Origin: Burkholderiaceae bacterium
Lineage (GTDB): Bacteria; Pseudomonadota; Gammaproteobacteria; Burkholderiales; Burkholderiaceae
Length of the DNA stretch: 10,169 nucleotides
Assembly: GCA_022701845.1 (NCBI GenBank)
Contig: JAKONS010000422.1
Location: 1 to 10,169, forward strand
Direction: 5' to 3'
In this document: piece after piece, positions 1-6,703 of the stretch
Layout of the letters: each line of letters begins with the position of its first letter
How positions within the stretch are numbered: position 1 is the first letter of the stretch
Position numbers and translations under genes: made by a program
Notes under the pieces: model-generated
Told to the model about the DNA's origin: nothing
Seen by the model: the letters and a program-made list of their open reading frames with translations, nothing else
Database searches by the model: none

Positions 1-479
1 CCGGTGCCGGGCTCGTTCGCCAGGCGCTGCTCCAGCGCGCGCAGGCCGGTGCCGAACCACTGGATCTGCCAGGCGCGCCAGGCGGCATCGTCGAAGCCGC
101 CGGGGCCGGTCAGGTACTTCTTCACCCGCGGGGTGATCAGCGGATGGGTGTCGCCGGCGAGCAGCGCGGCCAGCGAGCGCACCCGCGCGCGGGCGTGCGG
201 GTCGGCCGGCAGCAGCGCCGGTGCGGGATAGCTTTCTTCCAGGAATTCCAGGATCGCCAGCGACTGCGTCAGCGGCGCCTCGGGCGCGCCGGGACGCTTG
301 TCGATCAGCGCGGGAATCGCCGCCATCGGGTTGATTTTCAGGAAGGCCTCGCTGCGCTGCTCGCCGGCGTCGATGTCGACGTTGCGTTCGTCGGCGGCGA
401 CGCCCTTGAGGTTGAGCGCGACCCGCACGCGGTAGGTGGCGGAGGTGCGCCAGTAGGAGAAGAGTTCGAAATCGTTCAT
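1..479 (-). CDS. maiA: Maleylacetoacetate isomerase / zeta-class glutathione S-transferase, 3' end cut by window edge
   Basis: Read on the minus strand from the ATG at 479, this frame stays open to the window edge and gives about 159 residues beginning MNDFELFSYWRTSATYRVRV. The segment TSATYRVRVALNLKG (about residues 12-26) is the zeta-class GST signature region (family form SSCxWRVRIAL). The thioredoxin-like N-terminal domain continues with NPMAAIPAL and with LTQSLAILEFLEESYP, where the Gln-Ser pair is the usual glutathione gamma-glutamyl contact. The helical C-terminal domain starts near residue 90. Family members are about 210-215 residues, so roughly 50 are missing. The enzyme converts maleylacetoacetate (or maleylpyruvate in gentisate degradation) to the fumaryl isomer, using glutathione in the cytoplasm. 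The Cys of the SSC motif is Ala here (TSA), which is common in bacterial relatives. It starts 35 bp after the response regulator stop. A more general GST role remains possible. Confidence 0.87.
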   Translation of the reverse strand, partial: MNDFELFSYWRTSATYRVRVALNLKGVAADERNVDIDAGEQRSEAFLKINPMAAIPALIDKRPGAPEAPLTQSLAILEFLEESYPAPALLPADPHARARVRSLAALLAGDTHPLITPRVKKYLTGPGGFDDAAWRAWQIQWFGTGLRALEQRLANEPGT

Positions 480-514
480 GGCCGCATTTTGGCCGCGGCC
501 GATGGCGCGGCGGG

Positions 515-1312
515 TCAGACGTTGTCGCCTGCAGCCGGCAGTGCCGCGGCAGCGCCGCCGGGCGACGGGGCCGCTGGTGCCCCGGCAGCTGCATCCGTTT
601 CGGGCGCGGCCCAGTCCAGCCGGTAGCCGTAGCCGTACACCGTCTGCAGCCGGATGCCGTGGGCGCCTTCCAGCAGCAGTTTCGAGCGCAGCCGGTAGAT
701 ATGGCTGTCGAGCGCGCGCGAACCCGATTCCTCGCCGCTGACCCCGCTGTATTCCAGCAGATGCGATCTCGATAATGGCGAGCCGAGATGCTGGAACAGC
801 GCCAGGGCCAGCCGGAATTCCCGCTCGGTTAATACCACGGTGCGTTCCGCCGACCCCTTGAATATGCGGGCGGTAGTGCTGAAGCGGTCGAATGTCCAGT
901 CGCCGAAAGTAAATGACGGCGATACCTTCGGACTGGTTTTGCGGCGCAGCAGGCGCGTCACCCGGGCGGCGAATTCGCCGGCGCGAAAGGGCCGGTTCAC
1001 GTAATCGTCGGCGCCGCTGGAAAATGCCTTCACCACATCGGCTTCGGAACTGCGCGAGGCGACGATCATCACCGGCGTCTCGCTCTTCTGGAAGTTGCGC
1101 AGCCAGCGCAGCAGCTCGATGCCCTCCATGTCCGACACCGCCCAGTCGAGTATCAGCAGGTCGAAGGTGTCGTGCCGCAGGGTCGAGCGCAGCCGGTGGC
1201 CGGAGGTGAATACGGTGCAGGTTATGGCGCCGTCGTCCCACGGGATTTGGGACAAGATGTGAGTCAGGTAAGTAATCTGCGCTTCATCTTCTTCCAGTAA
1301 CGCGACCCGCAT
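515..1312 (-). CDS. OmpR/PhoB-family response regulator with atypical receiver domain
   Basis: The protein has 265 residues. I chose the ATG at 1312 because AAAGGAAGG lies just upstream and because the receiver domain begins at once (MRVALLEEDEAQ). The open frame continues 48 codons further upstream, but that stretch is Pro/Ala-rich and unlike a receiver. The receiver (residues 1-124) has the acidic pair Glu8-Asp9 and the phosphoacceptor Asp56 (LLILDWAVSDMEG). At the usual switch Thr/Ser it has Ala85 (PVMIVASR), and at the invariant Lys it has Arg107 (DDYVNRPF). Tyr104 of DDY is kept. A winged-helix DNA-binding domain covers about residues 135-236, ending in the typical TVYGYGYRL. An Ala/Pro-rich tail of about 28 residues follows. 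It acts in the cytoplasm as a transcription factor. No histidine kinase gene is in the window, so it looks like an orphan. Codons such as TTA, GTA, ATA and ACT are frequent here and rare in the neighbours. The family call is secure; its targets are unknown. Confidence 0.9.
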   Translation of the reverse strand: MRVALLEEDEAQITYLTHILSQIPWDDGAITCTVFTSGHRLRSTLRHDTFDLLILDWAVSDMEGIELLRWLRNFQKSETPVMIVASRSSEADVVKAFSSGADDYVNRPFRAGEFAARVTRLLRRKTSPKVSPSFTFGDWTFDRFSTTARIFKGSAERTVVLTEREFRLALALFQHLGSPLSRSHLLEYSGVSGEESGSRALDSHIYRLRSKLLLEGAHGIRLQTVYGYGYRLDWAAPETDAAAGAPAAPSPGGAAAALPAAGDNV

Positions 1313-1314
1313 AG

Positions 1315-1323
1315 CCTTCCTTT
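1315..1323 (-). promoter_or_regulatory. Ribosome binding site that fixes the response regulator start
   Basis: The minus strand reads AAAGGAAGG followed by CT and the ATG at 1312. AAAGGA sits five bases before the ATG. The other in-frame ATG at 1336 has no comparable purine-rich tract, so this site decides the start. Confidence 0.7.
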
Positions 1324-1443
1324 CATCGCTCGGCATTTTCCCGGGAGTGGGTAAAACGTCGGGGCGGCGAAATGGTATTGGCGGTGCGGCGGTCGCGGGC
1401 GTGGCGGGAATGGGCTGGATGGATATGGCCCGCCTTATCCGGC

Positions 1444-1471
1444 CCGGTGCAGCCATTAATGGCTACACCGG
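1444..1471. terminator. Strong hairpin between the Bug receptor gene and the response regulator gene, possible terminator
   Basis: The arms at 1444-1455 and 1460-1471 (CCGGTGCAGCCA and TGGCTACACCGG) pair over 12 positions around a TTAA loop, with a single non-Watson-Crick position. An outer CCGGCC (1439-1444) and GGCCGG (1479-1484) could extend the structure. On the plus strand the stem is followed by TTTT (1472-1475), the pattern of an intrinsic terminator. Read on the minus strand it starts 15 bases after the receptor stop codon but lacks a U-tract, so in that direction it may act as a weak terminator or as 3'-end protection of the receptor mRNA. The hairpin is plain in the sequence; the function is inferred. 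Confidence 0.5.
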
Positions 1472-1486
1472 TTTTCCAGGCCGGCT

Positions 1487-2491
1487 TCAGTTCAGCTTGA
1501 TGTTGCGCGACTTCACGATGGCGGCCCACTTCACCATGTCGCTCCGCACCACCCCGGCGAACTGCTCCGGGGTGGAGGCTTCGACTTCCAGGCCCATCTC
1601 GCGCAGGCGCTGCTCCATGTCCCTGGCGCGCATCACCTTGGCGATCTCCTGCTGCAGGCGGTCCACCACCGGCTTGGGCGTGCCGGCCGGTGCCATCAGG
1701 CCCCACCAGGCGTTGAGGTCGTAGCCGGCGACCGTCTCGCTCACCGCGGGCACCTCGGGAATCGCGCTGGAGCGCTTCAGCGTGCTGACCGCGATCACCC
1801 GCAGCTTGGGGTTCTTCATCATCGGAATCGCGCCGGCGATGTTGGTGAAGGCCATGTCGACCTGGCCGCCCATCAGGTCGGTCATCACCTGCGCGCTGCC
1901 TTTGTAGGGCACATGCAGGTATTCGCCGCCGCCCATCTGCGACAGGATCTCGAAGCCCAGGTGGGTGGCGCTGCCGGCGCCCACCGAGCCGTAGCTCAGC
2001 TTGCCGGGGTTGGCCTTGCCGTAGGCCACCAGTTCGGCCACGTTGTGGATCGGCAGGTCGGCGCGCACCACCAGCGCCTGCGGTGCGCTCACCAGCTGGG
2101 TGACGGCGACGAAATCCTTGATCGAGTCGTAGGCCATCTTCGGCTCCAGCGCCGGGCTGATGACAGTCGGGCCGACGTTGGCCACCAGCAGGGTGTAGCC
2201 GTCGGGCGCGGCCTTGGCGACGGTGGCCGCGCCGATCATGCCGCTGGCGCCAGCCTGGTTTTCGACCACGATCGACTGGCCCAGGTTCTCCGAGAGCTTC
2301 AGCATGATCGGCCGCACGAAGGCGTCGGAGGCGCCGCCGGCACCCCAGGGGTTGATGACCCGGATCGGCTTGGCGGGCCAGGCCGCGGCCGCTGTCTGCG
2401 CCTGGGCCGCGGTGGCCGACAGGCCGAAGGCCAGCGCGAGCGACAGCGCGATGGAGGAGGCGGTCGAGAAAATCGGACGAAAGCTCGGCAT
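1487..2491 (-). CDS. Tripartite tricarboxylate transporter (TctC/Bug family) periplasmic substrate-binding protein
   Basis: The protein has 334 residues. It starts at the ATG at 2491, which has AGGAG eight bases upstream (2500-2504). A Sec signal peptide covers about residues 1-31: a basic start, a hydrophobic core SIALSLALAFGLSATA, and cleavage near AQA-Q. The mature part opens with WPAKPIRVINPWGAGGASD, matching the Bug consensus (P-x-K-P-I-R-[IVL]-[IV]-x-P-[FWY]-x-x-G-G-x-x-D). Further family features are AAPDGYTLL, the ligand-loop segment SYGSVGAGSATHLGFE, VPYKGSAQ and the closing GLMAPAGTPKPVVDRL. Such proteins bind small carboxylates in a two-lobed periplasmic cleft. No tctA or tctB membrane gene lies nearby, so this is an orphan receptor that would need a distant TctAB or act in sensing, as is common in Burkholderiales. 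It lies 92 bp downstream of the flavin oxidoreductase gene on the same strand, probably in one transcript. The ligand cannot be read from the sequence. Confidence 0.93.
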   Translation of the reverse strand: MPSFRPIFSTASSIALSLALAFGLSATAAQAQTAAAAWPAKPIRVINPWGAGGASDAFVRPIMLKLSENLGQSIVVENQAGASGMIGAATVAKAAPDGYTLLVANVGPTVISPALEPKMAYDSIKDFVAVTQLVSAPQALVVRADLPIHNVAELVAYGKANPGKLSYGSVGAGSATHLGFEILSQMGGGEYLHVPYKGSAQVMTDLMGGQVDMAFTNIAGAIPMMKNPKLRVIAVSTLKRSSAIPEVPAVSETVAGYDLNAWWGLMAPAGTPKPVVDRLQQEIAKVMRARDMEQRLREMGLEVEASTPEQFAGVVRSDMVKWAAIVKSRNIKLN

Positions 2492-2583
2492 GGCGAAGGC
2501 TCCTGGAAAAAGGAAGGGAAAAAGTCCGGGGATGAAGAGCGGATGCGGGTGGGGGATTGGGCGAACGGGCGTTCGGCGCGGCC

Positions 2584-4569
2584 TCAGACCGCGTTGCCCA
2601 CCGCATGCCCGCCGGCGGTGGCGGCCAGCATGTCCTGCGGCGACAGGCAGTCGCCCACCAGGTGCACCGCGATGCCGGCCGCGCGCAGCGGCGCGGCCAG
2701 CGCGTCGTTGCGGGCGCGCGGGGTGGAATAGGCGAGAAAGGCCAGGTCGCGCACCGTGCCGCGTTCGCCGGAATACACGTTCTCGTAATCCAGCTCGCCT
2801 TCCTCGAAACGCTCGTTCCACACCGGTTCGACCAGGGTGACCACCTCGATGCGCTTCTGCGCGAAGCGCCGCAGGATGCCCTGGCGGCTGACCAGCGAGG
2901 TCTCGTCGGCGATCGCGTCGCGCGGCGTCAGCACCACCACCCGGTCGAACAGCGCCTGCAGCCGCTCGGCCACCGCGTAGGTGCTTTCGGTGTGGTCCAT
3001 GTCGTAGACGACCGCGGTGCCGGGCTGGCGGCCGGTGAGCGGCAGCAGCGAACGCATGGCGCTGCGCAGGTCGGGCACCAGGCCTTCCGCGGCGATGTCG
3101 GCCGGCAGCCAGCGCGGCGGGATCATGGTGCCGCCGGTGGCCAGCACCACCACGTCGGGGCGCGCGGCCAGGATGTCCGGCAGGCCGGCGTGCAGGCCGA
3201 ACTCGATCCGCACGCCGGCCTTCTGCGCGGCCACCGTCTGGTAGTCGTAGATGCTGCTGACTTCCTCGCCGCCGGGAAAGTGCGAGCGCAGCCAGGCCTT
3301 GCCGCCGGGTTGCGCCGAGGCGCAGAACACCGTCACGTCGTGCCCGCGCGCGGCAGCCACCCAGGCCGCCTCCATGCCGGCGATGCCGCCGCCCACCACC
3401 GCCACCCGCTTCGGCGTGTCGGTGCGGCGGGGCCACCAGTCGGTCTCCTGCGGCATCGCCACCCGCGGGTTGTTGACGCAGGCCAGCGGCGCGGCGTGGG
3501 CGCTGATCTGGTCCCAGCAGGTGTTGCACGACAGGCAGTAGCGGATCTCGGCGCTGCGCCCGGCGGCGGCCTTGGCCGGCCAGGCCGGGTCGGCCAGCAG
3601 CGGGCGGCCCAGGCCGATGAAGTCGGCCTCGCCGCGCGCCAGGATGCCCTCGGCCTCGGCCGGGTCGGCGATGCGCCCCAGCGCCATCAGCGGCAGGCCG
3701 TGGACGGATGCGCGCAATTGCCCCATCAGCGCCAGGTAGGGCATGCGTGGACCGAAGCGGTCGGGCACATGCAGGTCGAGCGTGCGGGCATGGGTGCCGT
3801 GGCAGAAGCCCACATAGTCGGCCTGGCGCGAGGCGGTCAGCAGCGAGGCCACGATGGCCGCTTCGGCCGGGCCGATGGAGTCGGGCAGGCCGTCGTCGCC
3901 GGGCAGCTTCAGGCCGACGATGAAATCGGTGCCGCATTCGGCGCGCAGGGCGTCGAGCAGCTCGGTCACGATGCGCACCCGGTTCGGCCAGTCGCCGCCG
4001 TAGCGGTCGGTGCGGTGGTTGCTGCGGGCGGCGAAGAACTGGTGGAACAGGTGGCCGTGGCCGGCCGAAAGTTCCACGCCGGAAAAGCCGCAGGCCTTCA
4101 GCCGCCGGGCCGAGGCGGCGAAGTCGGCGACGAGGCGTTCGATCTGCGCGATGGTGATCTCGGTCGGCGTCGACCAGCTCAGGTCGTCGGGCAGCACCGA
4201 CGGCCCCCACGACATCACATGCCGGCCGGCCTGGCGGCGCGCCCGGCCCGGGTCCTGCACCTGGGCCAGCAGCCGGCAATCGAGGCGCTCGACGCTGTCG
4301 GCCAGGCGGGCCAGGGCGTCGCGGTTGTCGTCGTTCCACACCCGCACCTTGCGCGGCGCGTCCTGCAGCGCAGACATGTTGAGCGGGCCGGTGACGATCA
4401 TGCCGGCGCCGCCTTCGGCGCGGCTGCGCAGGTAGTCGGCCTCGGTGCGGCTGAGCAGGCCGCCGGTGGTGGTGTTGACCGTCATCGAGGCATGCACGAT
4501 GCGGTTGCGGACCGTTTTCCCGGCCAGGGTGGTGGGCGTGAACAGCAGCCCCGGGTTCAAGCTTTGCAT
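2584..4569 (-). CDS. NADH:flavin oxidoreductase, OYE/TMADH type with 4Fe-4S cluster and FAD/NAD(P)-binding domains
   Basis: The protein has 661 residues, the usual length of the trimethylamine dehydrogenase / 2,4-dienoyl-CoA reductase (FadH) family. An N-terminal FMN TIM barrel covers about residues 5-335 (KTVRNRIV near 18-25, GPSVLP, RTDRYGG at 186-192, ADFIGLGRPLL at 315-325). Cysteines 345, 348, 351 and 364 are spaced C-x2-C-x2-C-x12-C, which fits a 4Fe-4S cluster with TMADH-like spacing. The C-terminal half has a Rossmann motif VAVVGGGIAGMEAA (389-402) and a second nucleotide-binding segment VVVLATGG (473-480). Thr30 stands where TMADH has its flavin-linking Cys, so FMN is probably non-covalent. 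The usual HxAHGY barrel motif reads SAGHGH (168-173), so His and Tyr are replaced. The enzyme is likely a cytoplasmic reductase or dehydrogenase of an unsaturated or amine substrate, and no specific reaction can be named. The ATG at 4569 has GAGG close upstream. A 242-bp gap separates it from dctM. Confidence 0.9.
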   Translation of the reverse strand: MQSLNPGLLFTPTTLAGKTVRNRIVHASMTVNTTTGGLLSRTEADYLRSRAEGGAGMIVTGPLNMSALQDAPRKVRVWNDDNRDALARLADSVERLDCRLLAQVQDPGRARRQAGRHVMSWGPSVLPDDLSWSTPTEITIAQIERLVADFAASARRLKACGFSGVELSAGHGHLFHQFFAARSNHRTDRYGGDWPNRVRIVTELLDALRAECGTDFIVGLKLPGDDGLPDSIGPAEAAIVASLLTASRQADYVGFCHGTHARTLDLHVPDRFGPRMPYLALMGQLRASVHGLPLMALGRIADPAEAEGILARGEADFIGLGRPLLADPAWPAKAAAGRSAEIRYCLSCNTCWDQISAHAAPLACVNNPRVAMPQETDWWPRRTDTPKRVAVVGGGIAGMEAAWVAAARGHDVTVFCASAQPGGKAWLRSHFPGGEEVSSIYDYQTVAAQKAGVRIEFGLHAGLPDILAARPDVVVLATGGTMIPPRWLPADIAAEGLVPDLRSAMRSLLPLTGRQPGTAVVYDMDHTESTYAVAERLQALFDRVVVLTPRDAIADETSLVSRQGILRRFAQKRIEVVTLVEPVWNERFEEGELDYENVYSGERGTVRDLAFLAYSTPRARNDALAAPLRAAGIAVHLVGDCLSPQDMLAATAGGHAVGNAV

Positions 4570-4656
4570 AGGCCTCGTGAGGGAATCATCCGACCCAAGG
4601 TATCACCATGCGATCCGCGGCGTCGACGATTCCCGCTCACAAGAACCGTGCCCGGG

Positions 4657-4682
4657 CCGGGGAGGGCGGCGCGCCCCCCCGG
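4657..4682. other. GC-rich hairpin in the leader of the flavin oxidoreductase gene
   Basis: The arm 4657-4666 (CCGGGGAGGG) pairs with 4674-4682 (seven C then GG), with A4663 bulged out and a loop rich in GCG. It lies about 90 bases before the oxidoreductase ATG on the minus strand. There is no U-tract on either side, so it is not a classical intrinsic terminator. It could affect transcription from the TRAP genes or the stability of the leader. In such GC-rich DNA some chance pairing is expected, hence the low confidence. Confidence 0.3.
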
Positions 4683-4691
4683 CGTTCAGAA

Positions 4692-4808
4692 GGTGTGAAG
4701 AAGTCGTTGTCGAGCAGGCCCGAGGTCGCACCGGGGACCAGTGCCGTACGCCGGTACGGCGAGGACCGCAGCTGCGAGATCGGGACGCGCAGAAGACTTG
4801 TTCACACC
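4692..4808. repeat. 117-bp concentric imperfect inverted repeat after dctM
   Basis: Four pairs of blocks are nested around one centre near 4751. GGTGTGAAGAAGTC (4692-4705) faces GACTTGTTCACACC (4795-4808), matching at 13 of 14 positions. CCCGA (4719-4723) faces TCGGG (4780-4784). TCGCA (4726-4730) faces TGCGA (4773-4777). GCCGTAC (4743-4749) faces GTACGGC (4754-4760). From the CCCGA block inward, the spacing is identical on both sides (2 bases, then 12). On the minus strand the element starts three bases after the dctM stop. A transcript through it could fold into a long interrupted hairpin. It may be a miniature transposon-like relic, a processing or attenuation signal between the TRAP genes and the oxidoreductase gene, or a termination structure. 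No open reading frame of note lies inside it. Confidence 0.6.
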
Positions 4809-4811
4809 GTC

Positions 4812-6089
4812 TCAGTAGAACCAGCGTGCCGGCACCATGATCAGCTTGGGGAACAGCACCATCATGAACATCACCACGAACTGCACCGCCATGAACGGCA
4901 GCACGCCGCGGGTGACCGCGTCCATGCTGATGTTGCCGACGCCCGCCACCGTGTTGAGCACCACCCCCACCGGCGGCGTGATCAGCCCGATGGCGTTGTT
5001 GATCATGAACAGCACCCCGAAATACACCGGGTCGATGCCGGCGGCGTGGATCACCGGCATCAGCACCGGGGTCAGGATCAGGATGGTGGGCGTCATGTCC
5101 ATCGCGGTGCCGACGATCATCACCAGCACCATGATCGCCATCATCAGCAGGATCGGGCTCTGCAGCAGCGGGGTCAGCAGCTCGACCACCTGGGCCGGGA
5201 TGTTGGCCACGGTGATCAGCCAGGCGCTCACCGCCGAGGCGGCCACCAGGAACATCACCACCGCGGTGGTGCGGGCGGCGGTGGCGATCACCTGGTAGAG
5301 GTCGCGCAGGTGCAGCTCGCGGTACACCACGGTCGACACGAACAGCGCATACACCGCGGCCACCACGCCGGCCTCGGTCGGGGTGAAGACACCCATCTTC
5401 AGGCCCACCACGATGATCACCGGCAGCACCAGCGCCCAGCCGGCGCGGCGCAGCGCGACCAGCACCTCGCCTAGCGGCCGCCGCGGCGGCTGCTTCAGGT
5501 CCTCGCGGCGCGCCAGCCACCACCAGGTGAACCAGAGCGAGGCGGCCAGCATCAGGCCCGGGAAGATGCCGGCCATGAACAGCTTGGAGATCGAGATGTT
5601 GGCCGCCACCCCCAGCACCACGAAGCCGATGCTGGGCGGCATCACCGGCGCGATGATGCCGGCCGAGGCGATCAGCCCGGCCGAGCGCGCCTTGTCGTGG
5701 CCGGCCGCCACCATCATCGGCAGCAGCAGGGTCGACAGCGCGGCGGCGTCGGCAATCGCCGAGCCCGACAGCGCGGCCAGCAGGCAGGCCGCCACGATGG
5801 TCACGTAGCCCAGGCCGCCCTTCACATGGCCGACCAGCGTCAGCGCCAGGTCGACGATGCGGCGCGACAGGCCGCCGACGTTCATCACCTCGCCGGCCAG
5901 CAGGAAGAAGGGCACCGCCAGCAGCGGGTAGCTGTCGGCGCCGTTGATGACGTTCTGCGCCAGGATCTGGGCGTCGAACATGTCGAGCTGCACCATCAGC
6001 GCGGCGCCGCTCACCAGCAGCGCGAAAGAGATCGGGATGCCCAGCGCCATGGCGGCGAGCAGCGAGCCGATGAAGATGGCGATGGTCAT
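4812..6089 (-). CDS. dctM: TRAP transporter large permease subunit (DctM family)
   Basis: The protein has 425 residues, the typical DctM length. The ATG at 6089 overlaps the dctQ stop as ATGA and has GAGGA six bases upstream, so the two proteins are translationally coupled; the open frame continues upstream but only as antisense-like sequence inside dctQ. The protein is strongly hydrophobic, with about 11-12 membrane segments. Family marks include LLAVPFFLLAGEVMNVGG (56-73), ALSGSAIADAAAL (106-118), IIAPVMPPSIGFVVLG (145-160), FTPTEAGVVAAVYALF (235-250) and NAIGLITPPVGVVLN (365-379). It forms the inner-membrane channel that moves a carboxylate with sodium symport, working with DctQ and the periplasmic DctP. 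Its binding protein gene lies on the other side of iclR on the opposite strand. The gene symbol denotes the family only; the substrate is not known. A concentric inverted repeat begins three bases after the stop. Confidence 0.95.
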   Translation of the reverse strand: MTIAIFIGSLLAAMALGIPISFALLVSGAALMVQLDMFDAQILAQNVINGADSYPLLAVPFFLLAGEVMNVGGLSRRIVDLALTLVGHVKGGLGYVTIVAACLLAALSGSAIADAAALSTLLLPMMVAAGHDKARSAGLIASAGIIAPVMPPSIGFVVLGVAANISISKLFMAGIFPGLMLAASLWFTWWWLARREDLKQPPRRPLGEVLVALRRAGWALVLPVIIVVGLKMGVFTPTEAGVVAAVYALFVSTVVYRELHLRDLYQVIATAARTTAVVMFLVAASAVSAWLITVANIPAQVVELLTPLLQSPILLMMAIMVLVMIVGTAMDMTPTILILTPVLMPVIHAAGIDPVYFGVLFMINNAIGLITPPVGVVLNTVAGVGNISMDAVTRGVLPFMAVQFVVMFMMVLFPKLIMVPARWFY

Positions 6090-6598
6090 GCCTGGTCCTC
6101 GGATTCCTTGATGATCACCAGGTCGGCATCGCTCACGCGGCCGGTCACCAGCTTGAACAGGTCGTGCAGCAGGATCGCCGCGGCCGACACCGAGAACACC
6201 ACGCCCACGCCGTAGAACCAGGCCATCGACAGGCCGCTCGACGGCGCGGTGACGCCCCAGTTGATCTTCACCTGGTCGAGGGCGCCGCGAAACAGCAGCC
6301 AGCAGGTCAGCAGCATCAGCAGGTAGCCGATCAGCAGGCAGGCCTTCTTGCCGGTGGTGCCCAGCTTCGACACCACCATCTCGGTGCCCAGGTGCTTGTG
6401 GTGGTGCAGGGCGATGATCGCGCCCATGAAGGTGAGCCACACGAAGAGCCAGCGCGAGATTTCCTCGGCCACGGTGATGCCCGAGTTGAAGGCGTAGCGC
6501 AGCACCACGTTGCCGAAAACCAGTGCCACCATGACGACCATGCAGGCCACGGTGAAGGCTTCCAGCAGCTTGCAGTAGCGACTGAAGAATTTATCCAA
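6086..6598 (-). CDS. dctQ: TRAP transporter small permease subunit (DctQ family)
   Basis: The protein has 170 residues with four predicted membrane helices, at about 14-34, 48-66, 86-105 and 124-146. It has the family motif NVVLRYAFNSGITVAEEISR followed by WLFVWLTFMGA. The start is a TTG at 6598 giving MDKFFSRYCK. I chose it because GGAG (6607-6610) lies eight bases upstream and because the helix pattern then begins at the normal distance; no ATG is available in frame nearby. DctQ sits in the inner membrane and is needed with DctM for TRAP transport. Its last four bases overlap dctM (ATGA). A 105-bp gap to iclR carries a palindrome of the IclR operator type about 56 bp before this start, which suggests control of dctQM by that regulator. 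The TTG start may lower its translation. Confidence 0.92.
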   Translation of the reverse strand: MDKFFSRYCKLLEAFTVACMVVMVALVFGNVVLRYAFNSGITVAEEISRWLFVWLTFMGAIIALHHHKHLGTEMVVSKLGTTGKKACLLIGYLLMLLTCWLLFRGALDQVKINWGVTAPSSGLSMAWFYGVGVVFSVSAAAILLHDLFKLVTGRVSDADLVIIKESEDQA

Positions 6599-6606
6599 GG
6601 TAACGG

Positions 6607-6610
6607 CTCC
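6607..6610 (-). promoter_or_regulatory. Ribosome binding site supporting the TTG start of dctQ
   Basis: GGAG on the minus strand lies eight bases before the TTG at 6598. With no in-frame ATG nearby, this is the main support for the unusual start codon. Confidence 0.6.
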
Positions 6611-6653
6611 GGGCCCGGCGGGGGCAGTGAACGGACGCCGATCATCGGCTAAA

Positions 6654-6668
6654 TGGAAAAACTTTCCA
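6654..6668. promoter_or_regulatory. IclR-type operator upstream of dctQM
   Basis: The perfect dyad TGGAAA-AAC-TTTCCA occupies these positions. Counting the flanks (6651-6671), the arms match at eight of nine bases. It lies in the iclR-dctQ gap, 35 bp beyond the iclR stop and about 56 bp before the dctQ start. A second copy with the same arms and the same following CTT lies at 7541-7555. TGGAAA-N3-TTTCCA is the operator type known for E. coli IclR, and AllR sites are similar, so binding by the adjacent IclR protein is a natural inference. Confidence 0.72.
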
Positions 6669-6703
6669 CTTAGCGCAAACCCGACTGACGCGGACTCGCC
6701 ACG

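Noticed and set aside
1313..1456. A 48-residue N-terminal extension of the response regulator
   Set aside because: The extension is Pro/Ala-rich, precedes a complete receiver domain, and the internal ATG has a good ribosome binding site.
2557..4698. Long plus-strand open frame (over 700 codons) opposite the flavin oxidoreductase gene
   Set aside because: Its product is a His/Gly/Arg/Ala-rich low-complexity sequence typical of antisense frames in GC-rich DNA, while the minus strand encodes an intact, well-conserved enzyme.
4692..4808. Integron attC site
   Set aside because: The length and imperfect dyad suit attC, but the outer arms do not carry the RYYYAAC and GTTRRRY core sites, and no integrase or cassette array is present.
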